A model generated the notes under the pieces. It had not been told where the DNA came from, did not search any database, and worked only from the letters and a program-made list of their open reading frames with translations. The translations under genes and the position numbers were made by a program. Positions 34,490-43,756 of a DNA stretch of 64,000 bases are shown here, piece by piece. Source of the stretch: Salinimonas lutimaris (lineage in GTDB: Bacteria; Pseudomonadota; Gammaproteobacteria; Enterobacterales; Alteromonadaceae). The stretch is from NCBI RefSeq assembly GCF_005222225.1, contig NZ_CP036536.1, positions 3,000,001 through 3,064,000 on the forward strand, in the 5' to 3' direction. How positions within the stretch are numbered: the stretch's first letter is position 1; every line of letters starts with the position of its first letter.

Positions 34490-37380
34490 TCCTGGAATAT
34501 ACCTAAGCTTGTTCAAAGGTTGTTTTGAATCAGCCATACTGTTCAGGAGATTCCTGCTTTCGCAGGAATGACGAATGTAGGGACGTGACTGACCCAATTC
34601 AATGACATTCCTTCCCCGCCGTCGTCCCGGAATCGCGCAGCGATATCCGGGATCTCCGTTGGAACATGACGACACTTGCTTCCTTTCTCCTCTCCGTCGT
34701 CCCGGAATCGTGCAGCAATATCCGGGATCTCCGTTGGAACATGACGACACTTGCTTCCTTTCTCCGTCGTCCCGGAATCGTGCAGCAATATCCGGGATCT
34801 CCGTGAGAACATGACGCACTTAACCACAGGGCGTTGCGAATCAGCCAGACTGTTCAGGAGATTCCTGCTTTCGCAGGAATGACGAATGTAGGGACGTGAC
34901 TGACCCAATTCAATGACGTTCTGCCCCGCCGTCGTCCCGGAATCGCGCAGCGATATCCTGGCTCTCCGTGACGCATGACGCACTTAAACACAGGGCGTAG
35001 TGAATCAGCCAGACTGTTCAGGAGATTCCTGCTTTCGCAAGAATGACGAATGTAGGGACGTGACTGAACCAATTCAATGACATTCCTTCCCGGCCGTCGT
35101 CCCGGAATCGCGCAGCGATATCCGGGATCTCCGTGAGAACATGACGCACTTAAACACAGGGCGTTGCGAATCAGCCAGACTGTTCAGGAGATTCCTGCTT
35201 TCGCAGGAATGACGAATGTAAGGACGTGACTGACCCAATTCAATGACGTTCTCCCCCGCCGTCGTCCCGGAATCGTGCAGCGATATCCGGGATCTCCGTG
35301 ACGCATGACGCACTTAAACACAGGGCGTTGCGAATCAGCTAGGTTGTTTAGGAGATCCCTGCTTTCGCAGGAATGACGAATGTAGGGATGTGGGTGACCC
35401 AATTCAATGACATTCCTTCCCGGCCGTCGTCCCGGAATCGCGCAGCGATATCCGGGATCTCCGTGAGAACATGACGCACTTAAACACAGGGCGTTGCGAA
35501 TCAGCCAGACTGTTCAGGAGATTCCTGCTTTCGCAGGAATGACGAATGTAGGGACGTGACTGACCTAATTCAATGACATTCCTTCCCGGCCGTCGTCCCG
35601 GAATCGCGCAGCGATATCCGGGATCTCCGTGAGAACATGACGCACTTAAACACAGGGCGTTGCGAATCAGCCAGACTGTTCAGGAGATTCCTGCTTTCGC
35701 AGGAATGACGAATGTAGGGACGTGAGTGACCCAATTAAATGACGTTCTCCCCCGCCGTCGTCCCGGAATCGCGCAGCGATATCCGGGATCTCCGTGAGAA
35801 CATGACGCACTTAACCACATGGCGTTGCGAATCAGCCTGGCTGTTCAGGAGATTCCTGCTTCCGCAGGAATGACGAATGTAGGGACGTGACTGACCCAAT
35901 TCAATGACATTCCTTCCCGGCCGTCGTCCCGGAATCGCGCAGCGATATCCGGGATCTCCGTGAGAACATGACGCACTTAATCACAGGGCGTTGCAAATCA
36001 GCCAGACTGTTCAGGAGATTCCTGCTTTCGCAGGAATGACGAATGTAGGGTCGTGACTGACCCAATTCAATGACGTTCTCCCCCGCCGTCGTCCCGGAAT
36101 CGTGCAGCGATATCCGGGATCTCCGTGAGAACATGACGCACTTAAACACAGGGCGTTGCGAATCAGCCATACTGTTCAGGAGATTCCTGCTTCCGCAGGA
36201 ATGACGAATGTAGGGACGTGACTGACCCAATTCAATGACATTCCTTCCCGGCCGTCGTCCCGGAATCGCGCAGCGATATCCGGGATCTCCGTGAGAACAT
36301 GACGCACTTAATCACAGGGCGTTGCAAATCAGCCAGACTGTTCAGGAGATTCCTGCTTTCGCAGGAATGACGAATGTAGGGTCGTGACTGACCCAATTCA
36401 ATGACGTTCTCCCCCGCCGTCGTCCCGGAATCGCGCAGCGATATCCGGGATCTCCGTGAGAACATGACGCACTTAAACACAGGCCGTTGCGAATCAGCTA
36501 GGTTGTTTAGGAGATCCCTGCTTTCGCAGGAATGACGAATGTAGGGATGTGGGTGACCCAATTCAATGACGTTCTCCCCCGCCGTCGTCCCGGAATCGCG
36601 CAGCGATATCCGGGATCTCCGTGAGAACATGACGCACTTAAACACAGGGCGTTGTGAATCAGCCAGGCTGTTCAGGAGATTCCTGCTTTCGCAGGAATGA
36701 CGAATGTAGGGACGTGACTGACCCAATTCAATGACGTTCTCCACCGCCGTCGTCCCGGAATCGTGCAGCGATATCCGGGATCTCCGTGAGAACATGACGC
36801 ACTTAAACACAGGGCATTGCGAATCAGCCAGACTGTTCAGGAGATTCCTGCTTTCGCAGGAATGACGAATGTAGGGACGTGACTGACCCAATTCAATGAC
36901 GTTCTCCCCCGTCATCGTCCCGGAGTCGAGCAGCGATATCCTGGATCTCCATCGGAACATGGCTATGCTTGTTCAAAGTTTTTTTGCATCAATCAGGCTG
37001 TCCAGGAGATCCCCGTTGTCACGGGGATGACGGTAAAGGTGGAGATTCTCGTTTGCATGGGAATGACTGGTAGCCGTGCGTGTCCCTATAGTGAAGAGGG
37101 CCTTACCCCGTCGTCCCGGAATCGCGCAGCGATATCCGGGATCTCCGTGAGAACATGACGAACTTAAACACAGGGCGTTGCGAATCTGCCAGACTGTTCA
37201 GGAGATTCCTGCTTTCGCAGGAATGACGAATGTAGGGACGTGACTGATCCAATTCAATGACGTTCTCCCCCGCCGTCGTCCCGGAGTCGAGCAGCGATAT
37301 CCTGGATCTCCATCGGAACATGGCTATGCTTGTTCAAAGATCGTTTTGCATTAGCCAGGCTGTTCAGGAGTTCTCTGATG
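34490..37380. repeat. Tandem array of 165-bp palindromic repeats (about 15 full units)
   Basis: The element GTCGTCCCGGAATCG recurs, with minor variants, at about 34621, 34696, 34766, 34931, 35096, 35261, 35426, 35592, 35757, 35923, 36088, 36253, 36419, 36583, 36749, 36911, 37110 and 37274. After two short 70-75 bp units the spacing is 162-166 bp, apart from one 199-bp step near the end. Each unit holds two hairpins: A, CCTGC-TTTC-GCAGG, and B, CCCGGAATCGC-GCA-GCGATATCCGGG. Two subtypes occur (CATTCCTTCCCGGCC or CGTTCTCCCCCGCC before B). Because 165 is divisible by 3, long open frames run through the array; they are artefacts. The last units near 36900-37300 are more diverged. Confidence 0.95.
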
Positions 37381-37415
37381 CTTAGGGGATAAGAGAGATA
37401 AAATAGCGCAGATAC

Positions 37416-37443
37416 AAAAAAGCCCCGGTGAAGGGGCTTTTTG
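37416..37443 (-). terminator. Terminator of the TonB2 operon
   Basis: AAAAAGCCCC-(6-base loop)-GGGGCTTTTT immediately after the last gene of the operon, with a T-run on the minus strand. It separates the operon from the repeat array. Confidence 0.88.
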
Positions 37444-37445
37444 TA

Positions 37446-38711
37446 TTAGATATTGATGCCACGGTTTTTGGCTTTTTCCTTGATATAAGGTTCCCAGGCT
37501 AACGCGTTGCGACGCATAGATTTCTCTTTCTTCGCAAGCTGAACATAGTCCCAGGCTTTCTTAAAGTTACCAAGGTAGAAGTTTGCTTCCATCAACGAGA
37601 AGTGGATTTTACCCTCTTCTTCTGCACCACGGTCCAGAGCATTATTCAGAGCAGTAATTGCCCCTTTATAATCTTCTGCAACCAACAGCAGCGTACCCTG
37701 TTTCTGGAAATCTTCCGGATCAGAACTCATCTGCCCTGCTTTACCATAATAGTTAGCAGCAACATCATAGTTCTTGGCCTGATGATAAGAGTTAGCAATA
37801 TTACGCATCATTTGTGCGTCTTTCTTGATATCACCCTTTTCAACGTGAGTTTCCAGAATCTTAGCCGCTTTGTACGGAATACCGTTTGTGGAATATAGTT
37901 GAGCCAAGTTTTTAAACTGTGACTCTTTTTCCAGATAACCCGCATCATAAGCGATTTCCATTGTAGCTAACGCATCTGAGTAGTTTTCTACAAGCATGTA
38001 GAATACACCCAACTGAGTCCACCACGCCGGCGTTTCAGGGAACGTATTAACCAGAGTTTCAGCAACCTTGACTGTTTCTGGGTACATCTTACGTTGGTAG
38101 TAAGACTGCAACTTCAGAACATAAGGGTTTTTGTTCGGCTTTTCATACAGCGCAATCGCTCTGTCTGAAGGCTCAATAACTTTGTCTAATTGCTTAGTTT
38201 CAAAGTAAGACTGTGCCATGCGAACATAAACATCTGCATCTTCTTTACACGTAAAGTCCATCCACGCGCTATACCATTTAATGGCATCTTTGTAGTTTTC
38301 TTCACGCAGGTTAAGGTCACCCAGCAGCTTAAGTGTTTGAGAATGCTCTGTGTCATTCAATACTTTGGGCTCGACCGCAGAAGTCAGATATTCTAACGCC
38401 TTGTCACCAGCATCATCTTTAGCCGCTAAAAGGTTACCGATAAACCGACCGACATACGCCTTATCAAAGTCGTCTGAAGGGTCTGCTTCATAAAGAATCT
38501 GCAGCGCTTCTTCAACGCGATCTTCGTTGTATGCTTCGAAAGCTTTCTGAACTTTCTTACCAGCACGTTCACCAACCAGTTGTGTTTTACCCTTTTCATA
38601 ACCCGGGCATTCCACTGGGGCTGATGACTGCGCCATCGCTGGCGCAGACAGAACAGCTGAGACTCCCATGACTAAAGCAAGGGCTGACATTTTGAATGTA
38701 GTTTTCATCAT
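37446..38711 (-). CDS. Periplasmic TPR protein of the TonB2 operon
   Basis: About 421 residues with a signal peptide cut after PAMAQ. The mature protein is built of helical TPR-like repeats over most of its length (for example LLGDLNLREENYKDAIKWY, VYVRMAQSYFETKQLDKVI, NIANSYHQAKNYDVAANYY). It is the last gene of the conserved order DUF3450-ttpC-exbB-exbD-tonB-TPR and starts within 3 bases of the tonB stop. A GGAG lies 8 bases before ATG 38711. In related marine bacteria this TPR protein accompanies TonB2 systems; it probably scaffolds the complex or links it to receptors in the periplasm. Exact role unknown. Confidence 0.82.
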   Translation of the reverse strand: MMKTTFKMSALALVMGVSAVLSAPAMAQSSAPVECPGYEKGKTQLVGERAGKKVQKAFEAYNEDRVEEALQILYEADPSDDFDKAYVGRFIGNLLAAKDDAGDKALEYLTSAVEPKVLNDTEHSQTLKLLGDLNLREENYKDAIKWYSAWMDFTCKEDADVYVRMAQSYFETKQLDKVIEPSDRAIALYEKPNKNPYVLKLQSYYQRKMYPETVKVAETLVNTFPETPAWWTQLGVFYMLVENYSDALATMEIAYDAGYLEKESQFKNLAQLYSTNGIPYKAAKILETHVEKGDIKKDAQMMRNIANSYHQAKNYDVAANYYGKAGQMSSDPEDFQKQGTLLLVAEDYKGAITALNNALDRGAEEEGKIHFSLMEANFYLGNFKKAWDYVQLAKKEKSMRRNALAWEPYIKEKAKNRGINI

Positions 38712-38713
38712 GA

Positions 38714-39325
38714 TCACTGCTCCAGTTTAAAGTCTAGCTGAACGAACATGTTGGGTTGTTTAACACGTTTACCTTCAACGATTTTAGGCTTGTATTTCCA
38801 TTTGCTCAGAGCACGACGCGCTTCGCGGTCGAAAATACGTTTTGGGTCAGCATCAATAACTTCGATGTCTTCAACTCCACCTTGTTCATTAATAGTGAAC
38901 TGAAGTTTAACCCAACCCTCACGGCCGTCACGGGCAGCTTGAGGCGGATATTTAGGGTCGATACGTACGATTGGTGTCGCTTCACCATCTTGTTGCATCG
39001 CGCCCACCGCGCCAATGTTTACACCTACACCGCCTGTATCTACAGCTGGAACTGCTAAGCTGAAGCCATCACTGTTAACTTCAGTAGAGTCCGGCTCTAC
39101 AGGTTGCATCTTCGGTGGCTGCTGAGGTGGTGGTGGAGGCGGAGGCGGTGTACGCTGACGAGTCTGCGTATCTGCTTCCGGTTCCTGCATTACCACATCA
39201 ATAACGGGTGCTTCGGGAATTTCATCTGCCGGGCGACCAGAACTCTCGATTAGTTTCGCCATTAAGACGAACAGACCAAAGGCAACCGCGGCACCTAGTA
39301 GTATAGAAACGATAAATCGAACCAT
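38714..39325 (-). CDS. tonB: TonB2 energy transducer
   Basis: A 203-residue TonB-family protein: one N-terminal membrane helix (about 4-24), a short periplasmic linker with an eight-proline run (about 60-67), and a C-terminal TonB domain (about 115-203) with the typical PIVRIDPKYPPQAARDGREGWV (in pieces: PIVRIDPKYPP, AARDGREGWVKLQF) and RRALSKWKYKPKI. The linker is short compared with E. coli TonB (239 residues), as in TonB2 of Vibrio. It carries proton-motive energy from ExbB2/ExbD2/TtpC to outer-membrane receptors. One base separates it from exbD. Confidence 0.93.
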   Translation of the reverse strand: MVRFIVSILLGAAVAFGLFVLMAKLIESSGRPADEIPEAPVIDVVMQEPEADTQTRQRTPPPPPPPPQQPPKMQPVEPDSTEVNSDGFSLAVPAVDTGGVGVNIGAVGAMQQDGEATPIVRIDPKYPPQAARDGREGWVKLQFTINEQGGVEDIEVIDADPKRIFDREARRALSKWKYKPKIVEGKRVKQPNMFVQLDFKLEQ

Positions 39326-39326
39326 C

Positions 39327-39725
39327 TTATCCCCTTGCTGCTACTGAAATGCGATCAACACCTGCAGCTTTGATCTGGTCCATCACTTTTACGACTACAC
39401 CATGCTTGGCTTTAACGTCAGCCTGGATAATAACGTAATCCGTAGGCTGCTCTGTTAACAGTCGTTCAATGTTGGCTCTGACACTCTCTACCGCCACTTC
39501 ACGTTTGTCCAGCCACACACTTCCATCGTCAGTGATGGCGACGAAGATATTGGCATTCTTGTGAAGCGTGGCCTGATTTGCATCCGGCTTGTTTACTTCA
39601 ATACCTGCTTCTTTTACGAAAACAGTAGTAACGATGAAGAAAATCAGCATGATGAATACAACGTCCAGCATGGGCGTCATATCAATTTGCGCATCTTCCT
39701 CTTCGGTTCTGACTTTTCGCGCCAT
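39327..39725 (-). CDS. exbD: ExbD2 biopolymer transport protein
   Basis: A 132-residue protein with one N-terminal membrane helix preceded by the conserved IDMTPMLDVVFIMLIFFIVTT (in pieces: IDMTPMLDVVFIML, IFFIVTT), including the essential membrane aspartate D of PMLD. A small periplasmic domain follows (VIIQADVKAKHGVVVKVMD). Part of the proton channel with ExbB2. Spacing to exbB is 11 bases and to tonB one base. Confidence 0.94.
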   Translation of the reverse strand: MARKVRTEEEDAQIDMTPMLDVVFIMLIFFIVTTVFVKEAGIEVNKPDANQATLHKNANIFVAITDDGSVWLDKREVAVESVRANIERLLTEQPTDYVIIQADVKAKHGVVVKVMDQIKAAGVDRISVAARG

Positions 39726-39736
39726 AATCTCTCTCT

Positions 39737-40261
39737 CTAATGATGTGGCAGGCTGTCAACCAAGCCTTCTTTAGCCAACTTAGCTTTGGCTTCAAGACGA
39801 GAACTGATGAACAGTCCAGACAGCGCAGCTACCATCCCGGCCATAGTCGGGATTGTTGCCATAGAGATACCTGATGCCATCAAACGGGCGTTGCTGGTAC
39901 CTTGCGTTGCCATAGTCTCAAATACGCTAATCATCCCGGTTACTGTTCCCAGCAGACCAATCAGTGGACACATTGCCACCAGAGTACGAATGATTAACAT
40001 CCTAGCGTCCAGGTCATCAGACGCTTGAGAAATCCAAGCTTCACGGATTCTATGCGCATACCAGGAGGTAGTATCTGCGCGGGCATCCCATCGAGTGATA
40101 ATATCTTTTTTCACTTTTGGAAAGACCGCTGAGATATACCAGTAGCGCTCAATCATTAATACCCACATAAGAAAGAGCGCGATGGCGACAAAGTACAGCA
40201 CGTCGCCACCAGTAGCGATAAATTCCCTGACTGATTCCCATAATCCAATCAGGCTATTCAT
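39737..40261 (-). CDS. exbB: ExbB2 biopolymer transport protein (MotA/TolQ/ExbB)
   Basis: A 174-residue inner-membrane protein with three helices. The two last ones hold the family signature CPLIGLLGTVTGMISVF and SGISMATIPTMAGMVAALSG. I chose ATG 40261, which overlaps the ttpC stop as TAATATG; a longer frame to 40294 is unlikely. With ExbD2 it forms the proton channel that powers TonB2. Confidence 0.93.
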   Translation of the reverse strand: MNSLIGLWESVREFIATGGDVLYFVAIALFLMWVLMIERYWYISAVFPKVKKDIITRWDARADTTSWYAHRIREAWISQASDDLDARMLIIRTLVAMCPLIGLLGTVTGMISVFETMATQGTSNARLMASGISMATIPTMAGMVAALSGLFISSRLEAKAKLAKEGLVDSLPHH

Positions 40262-40262
40262 A

Positions 40263-41621
40263 TTACGCTTTCCCCGACTCAGTGTGTGCAGCAATGATAC
40301 CAGCAGTCTGCTCGTCCAGAATATGAACGATTGACTTGCTGCGAGAAGCTACGATGCTGTGCATCAGAATCAGAGGCAGCGCTGCGATAATACCCTGAGC
40401 AGTGGTAACCAGTGCCATAGAGATACTACCTGCCATCAGACGCGGGTCACCTGTACCGAACAGAGTGATGGTCTGGAACGTTGCGATCATACCAAGTACT
40501 GTACCTAACAGACCCAGCAGCGGTGCAATAGCAGCGAAGATCTTGATAACGTTGATACCGCTTTCGATAGTCGGCAGTTCTTTCAGAATTGCTTCGTCCA
40601 GTTTCAGCTCAAGGTTTTCTGCATCAGTACCTTTGTTCGCCTGGTACACTTTCAGGATACGACCCAGAGGGTTGCTTTCTGAAGGGTTACCTGGATTTTT
40701 AAGCTGTGACTTGATTTTGCTGCCAGTCGCGCCAAGCGTGATGATTTTGTACAGACCAATCAGCAGACCGATGATTAGCATACCAGTGATCACGTAACCA
40801 ACCGCACCACCTGCATGATAGCGCTCGCTCCATGTTGCCTTTTCTTTCAGCAGACCAAGAATTGCGCCTTGTGAAGGGTCAGCGTAGAAAGGAATCAGTC
40901 CAGAGGTTGCTGAAGACAGATCTTCTGCAGAACCAACCAGGTGACTTTCAGGCTGACGGCCCAGAGGCTGAACAACTTTGTTTTCTGCATCGTAAGTCAG
41001 GTAACCATCTTCACCTACCAGGTTAAATGTACCAACACGTACGATTTCCTGGTCTGAGCTACCGCCTTCCAGGTTTACAACGCTTGTATTAAAGCGAACA
41101 ACCTGACCAGATTCAGTCATTTCTGTTTGCAGTGCGAACCACAAATCTTCCAGTTCCTGAATATTAGGAAGACCTTTAGATTCTTCTGACATTTCAGCAA
41201 GGAACTCGTCGCGGCCCGGGTATTGAGCAGAAACGATTGACGTAGAAATACGGCCATATGCTTCAGACGCTGCCTGACGTACAACACCGAACATTTCGCC
41301 CAAGGTACCGGTAGCCTGTTCCAGTTCAGAAGACTTTTCGTTTAACGTGGTTTCGTTATCAGAAAATTGCTGTTGCAGACGGTCACCGCGATCTTGCTCA
41401 GCTTTCAGATCAGACTGAGCTTTACGCAGTAGCGCTTGCTTGTCTGAACGGTCAGACTGGAATTCAGCTTCACGTTGCTTGTTGATACGTGCTTCAGACA
41501 CGCGGTTGTCTTTTACCTGCTGTAGCAGATCTTGCAAACTTGCAGCTTCCTGTGCCTGCGCACCGGTCGCGAACACCGCCATCGTTGCAGCGGCTACAAG
41601 AGATTTAAATACTTGTTTCAT
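40263..41621 (-). CDS. ttpC: TtpC-like MotA/TolQ/ExbB protein with long periplasmic domain
   Basis: A 452-residue protein. A signal peptide (cut near AQAQ, about 22-24) is followed by a coiled-coil periplasmic part (about 30-100, rich in Q, E, K), a periplasmic domain to about 265, and a C-terminal ExbB-like domain with GYVITGMLIIGLLIGL, APLLGLLGTVLGMIATFQ and GSISMALVTTAQGIIAALPL. In Vibrio, TtpC is the essential fourth member of TonB2 complexes and is thought to reach across the periplasm. Six bases after the DUF3450 gene. Confidence 0.9.
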   Translation of the reverse strand: MKQVFKSLVAAATMAVFATGAQAQEAASLQDLLQQVKDNRVSEARINKQREAEFQSDRSDKQALLRKAQSDLKAEQDRGDRLQQQFSDNETTLNEKSSELEQATGTLGEMFGVVRQAASEAYGRISTSIVSAQYPGRDEFLAEMSEESKGLPNIQELEDLWFALQTEMTESGQVVRFNTSVVNLEGGSSDQEIVRVGTFNLVGEDGYLTYDAENKVVQPLGRQPESHLVGSAEDLSSATSGLIPFYADPSQGAILGLLKEKATWSERYHAGGAVGYVITGMLIIGLLIGLYKIITLGATGSKIKSQLKNPGNPSESNPLGRILKVYQANKGTDAENLELKLDEAILKELPTIESGINVIKIFAAIAPLLGLLGTVLGMIATFQTITLFGTGDPRLMAGSISMALVTTAQGIIAALPLILMHSIVASRSKSIVHILDEQTAGIIAAHTESGKA

Positions 41622-41627
41622 TAAAAC

Positions 41628-42401
41628 TTACTCCGCTGCTTTGATTGGTAACTTGATAAGATCCGGGGTGATTGTGCCGTTTGCCATCTTCACAGCATCA
41701 ACCACAGACGCCAGGTACTCATCGCCCAATTCCTGCCATTGACGTGCATCATTATCCCACACCCAGGCGTGATTTTGATCCAATGACAGAGCCAGCAGAG
41801 CGGTACGACCCAGGTTGTAGAAGTCAACAGTAACTTCAGTACCTGCATTGTCGATAGTGCCCTGATAAGAAGACATCTTCGTGCCGTACTCTACTTCTAC
41901 CAGATATGCTTCGATAACCTGACGGAACTGCTCTGAAACGGTAACGTTAGAGTTTTCCATGATGTCGCGAAGACGCTGGATACGCGAACGACGCTCTTCA
42001 AGGTGGATAGGAACATCCAGCTCAACAAACTTTTCCAGGCTGTCGATCATACGGAACATCAGAGGAACGATACCTTGCTTGGTTTGTTCGATGCTGTCGA
42101 TCTGACGTTGTAGAGAATCGATGCTACGTTGTTGGTCAGCAACCAGACTCGCAATGTAGTCGTTATAAACTTTCAGGTTCTCTGTTTGGTCAACAGTTTG
42201 ACGGTACTCAACCAACAACTCTTGAGATTGTTCGAATAGTGTGTTGATTTTTTCTTGAGATTTCGCTGCAGCCGCGTGAATCTTACCTTCTTCTTTTTGA
42301 AGATCGTTAAGAGTAACTGCAGAGACGGCTGCACTGCCTGTCAGTGCAAATGCACCCATGACAGTAGAAGCAATAAGAGTTCTCTTGCTCATCTTGGACA
42401 T
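41628..42401 (-). CDS. DUF3450 periplasmic coiled-coil protein
   Basis: About 257 residues: signal peptide (about 1-27, ending SAAVSA), then a long coiled coil (about 32-110) and a helical/beta C-terminal part with DFYNLGRTALLALSLDQNHAWVWD (in pieces: DFYNLGRTALLALS, DQNHAWVWD), the DUF3450 hallmark. First gene of the TonB2 operon. ATG 42401 is preferred over an upstream TTG. Its coiled coil may pair with that of TtpC; this is inference from the fixed gene order. Confidence 0.87.
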   Translation of the reverse strand: MSKMSKRTLIASTVMGAFALTGSAAVSAVTLNDLQKEEGKIHAAAAKSQEKINTLFEQSQELLVEYRQTVDQTENLKVYNDYIASLVADQQRSIDSLQRQIDSIEQTKQGIVPLMFRMIDSLEKFVELDVPIHLEERRSRIQRLRDIMENSNVTVSEQFRQVIEAYLVEVEYGTKMSSYQGTIDNAGTEVTVDFYNLGRTALLALSLDQNHAWVWDNDARQWQELGDEYLASVVDAVKMANGTITPDLIKLPIKAAE

Positions 42402-43028
42402 AGTTCCCAACCAAATTTCTTATTTGAATCCTTGCTGCTTTTGCAAGCAAGGGGCGTATAAACTTTTACAATTTTATTTTCGGAAGGTAGCAATTGGCGA
42501 GATTCTGCCAACACTACGAATCTCCAATACTCACACGGAATGTGTCAAATAGTCAAGTAACACCGTCTTAACACCCCACCGAAGAACTGATATGACTAAT
42601 CGTTAATCAATAGTTGGCACTTTTTTAGCTTCCCAAAGCAGGATAGCTATTAAAGTTAGCGCTAAATAGCAAGTGCTGCTGAACTTAATATCTCAACCAC
42701 TGATCGGATGCAAGCAGTAAAACCCTGCTTTTTCTTATTTGTGTAATAAAAAGTCAATTTTTTGGCGACACATAAACTTTAGTGCATGCAATCACTTAAG
42801 TTAATTGGATGTTATAGAGAATTAACTGCTTTTTAATCATACTTTCAGATTAAAAATGACGTAAAAGTACGCTTCTCAATGTCAACAGCAACACCCTCTC
42901 TTTTTTTGTTGTTTTTTTACATCATTATTATTTAACCTACTGAAGTTCGCGAGGGATTTTCAGCCCAATGCTTGTTAATTCGCCTTTAGCCAGTAAACTG
43001 GATATAAAGTCGCCATAATAACTACTCT
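42402..43028. other. AT-rich divergent intergenic region
   Basis: About 630 bases between the TonB2 operon and the 2OG-Fe(II) oxygenase gene. It must hold both promoters. I looked for a Fur box and found only partial matches (for example near CATTATTATTTAA, 42922); no RNA gene or strong palindrome is evident. Confidence 0.5.
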
Positions 43029-43739
43029 ATGTCTTTACCTAACACACTTTCTATTCCTGTTACTGAAGAACTGATTACACAGTATAAGCAGTCAGGGCAC
43101 ATTAACCTCCCTCGCTTCTTTAAGCCTGATTTTGCAGAAGAATTGACCGGCTCGCTGGAGCAGCACGATGGTTATAAGCTAGCAACTTACATAAACAACC
43201 AGGTTCTGAATGTGCCATTTTCCCACTGGCAAAACTTATCTGCACAGGAAAAACAGTCAACGCACCAGCAAATTATGCACAATGCATCGCAGGGTGTCGG
43301 CTACTTATACGGACGCTCGAGCTTAGAGACGGCAGGCGCTCAAACCAGCACCTACAGAGCGTTATCCGCCTGGCTTAACAGTGCGGAGGTGCTGGCATGG
43401 GTCAGGCAAATTACCGGTGCGGGAGATATCTGCGCAGCGTCTTTACAGGCCAGTCGCTTTAGTCCCGGGCACTTTCTAACCCGGCATAAAGATCATCATG
43501 CTACTGAGCAGCGCAGAGTCGCTTTTGTACTGAACTTTAACCGTGAATGGCACCCCGACTGGGGTGGTCTGTTGCAGTTTTATTCTCAGAATGGGAGTCC
43601 TCAAAAAGCCTGGAGCCCGGTACATAACAGTATGAATTTATTCGATGTCGACCGTGTTCACAGCGTTACCTATGTGACTCCATTTGCCCGCCAACCAAGA
43701 TTTGCTTTTTCAGGATGGTTCAGAGCCACACCTTTATAG
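43029..43739 (+). CDS. 2OG-Fe(II) oxygenase (prolyl-4-hydroxylase type)
   Basis: A 236-residue dioxygenase. The iron ligands are H153 and D155 (TRHKDHH) and H211 (DRVHSVTYV); R224 (RFAFSGWF) would bind 2-oxoglutarate. The length and the closing RFAFSGWFR match the P4Hc-type group found in marine gammaproteobacteria. There is no signal peptide, so it acts in the cytoplasm. It is convergent with a second, TPR-linked 2OG oxygenase 17 bases away. Substrate unknown; proteins or small molecules are both possible. No clear ribosome-binding site precedes the ATG. Confidence 0.85.
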   Translation: MSLPNTLSIPVTEELITQYKQSGHINLPRFFKPDFAEELTGSLEQHDGYKLATYINNQVLNVPFSHWQNLSAQEKQSTHQQIMHNASQGVGYLYGRSSLETAGAQTSTYRALSAWLNSAEVLAWVRQITGAGDICAASLQASRFSPGHFLTRHKDHHATEQRRVAFVLNFNREWHPDWGGLLQFYSQNGSPQKAWSPVHNSMNLFDVDRVHSVTYVTPFARQPRFAFSGWFRATPL

Positions 43740-43756
43740 GTGCGGCATATTTTCCG

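Noticed and set aside
36232-36960. Long open frame of 242 codons with 55-residue repeats (RPYIRHSCESRNLLNS...), and similar ones across 34.5-37.3 kb
   Set aside because: The repeat unit is 165 bp, a multiple of three, so any stop-free frame stays open. Units of 162, 164, 166 and 199 bp break the frame elsewhere, there are no ribosome-binding sites, and the peptide reflects palindromic DNA.
34490-37380. Possible CRISPR array
   Set aside because: The whole 165-bp unit repeats; there are no short repeats separated by unique spacers, and no cas genes.
42402-43028. Fur box in front of the TonB2 operon
   Set aside because: Only partial matches to the 19-bp consensus were seen, no better than expected in AT-rich DNA.
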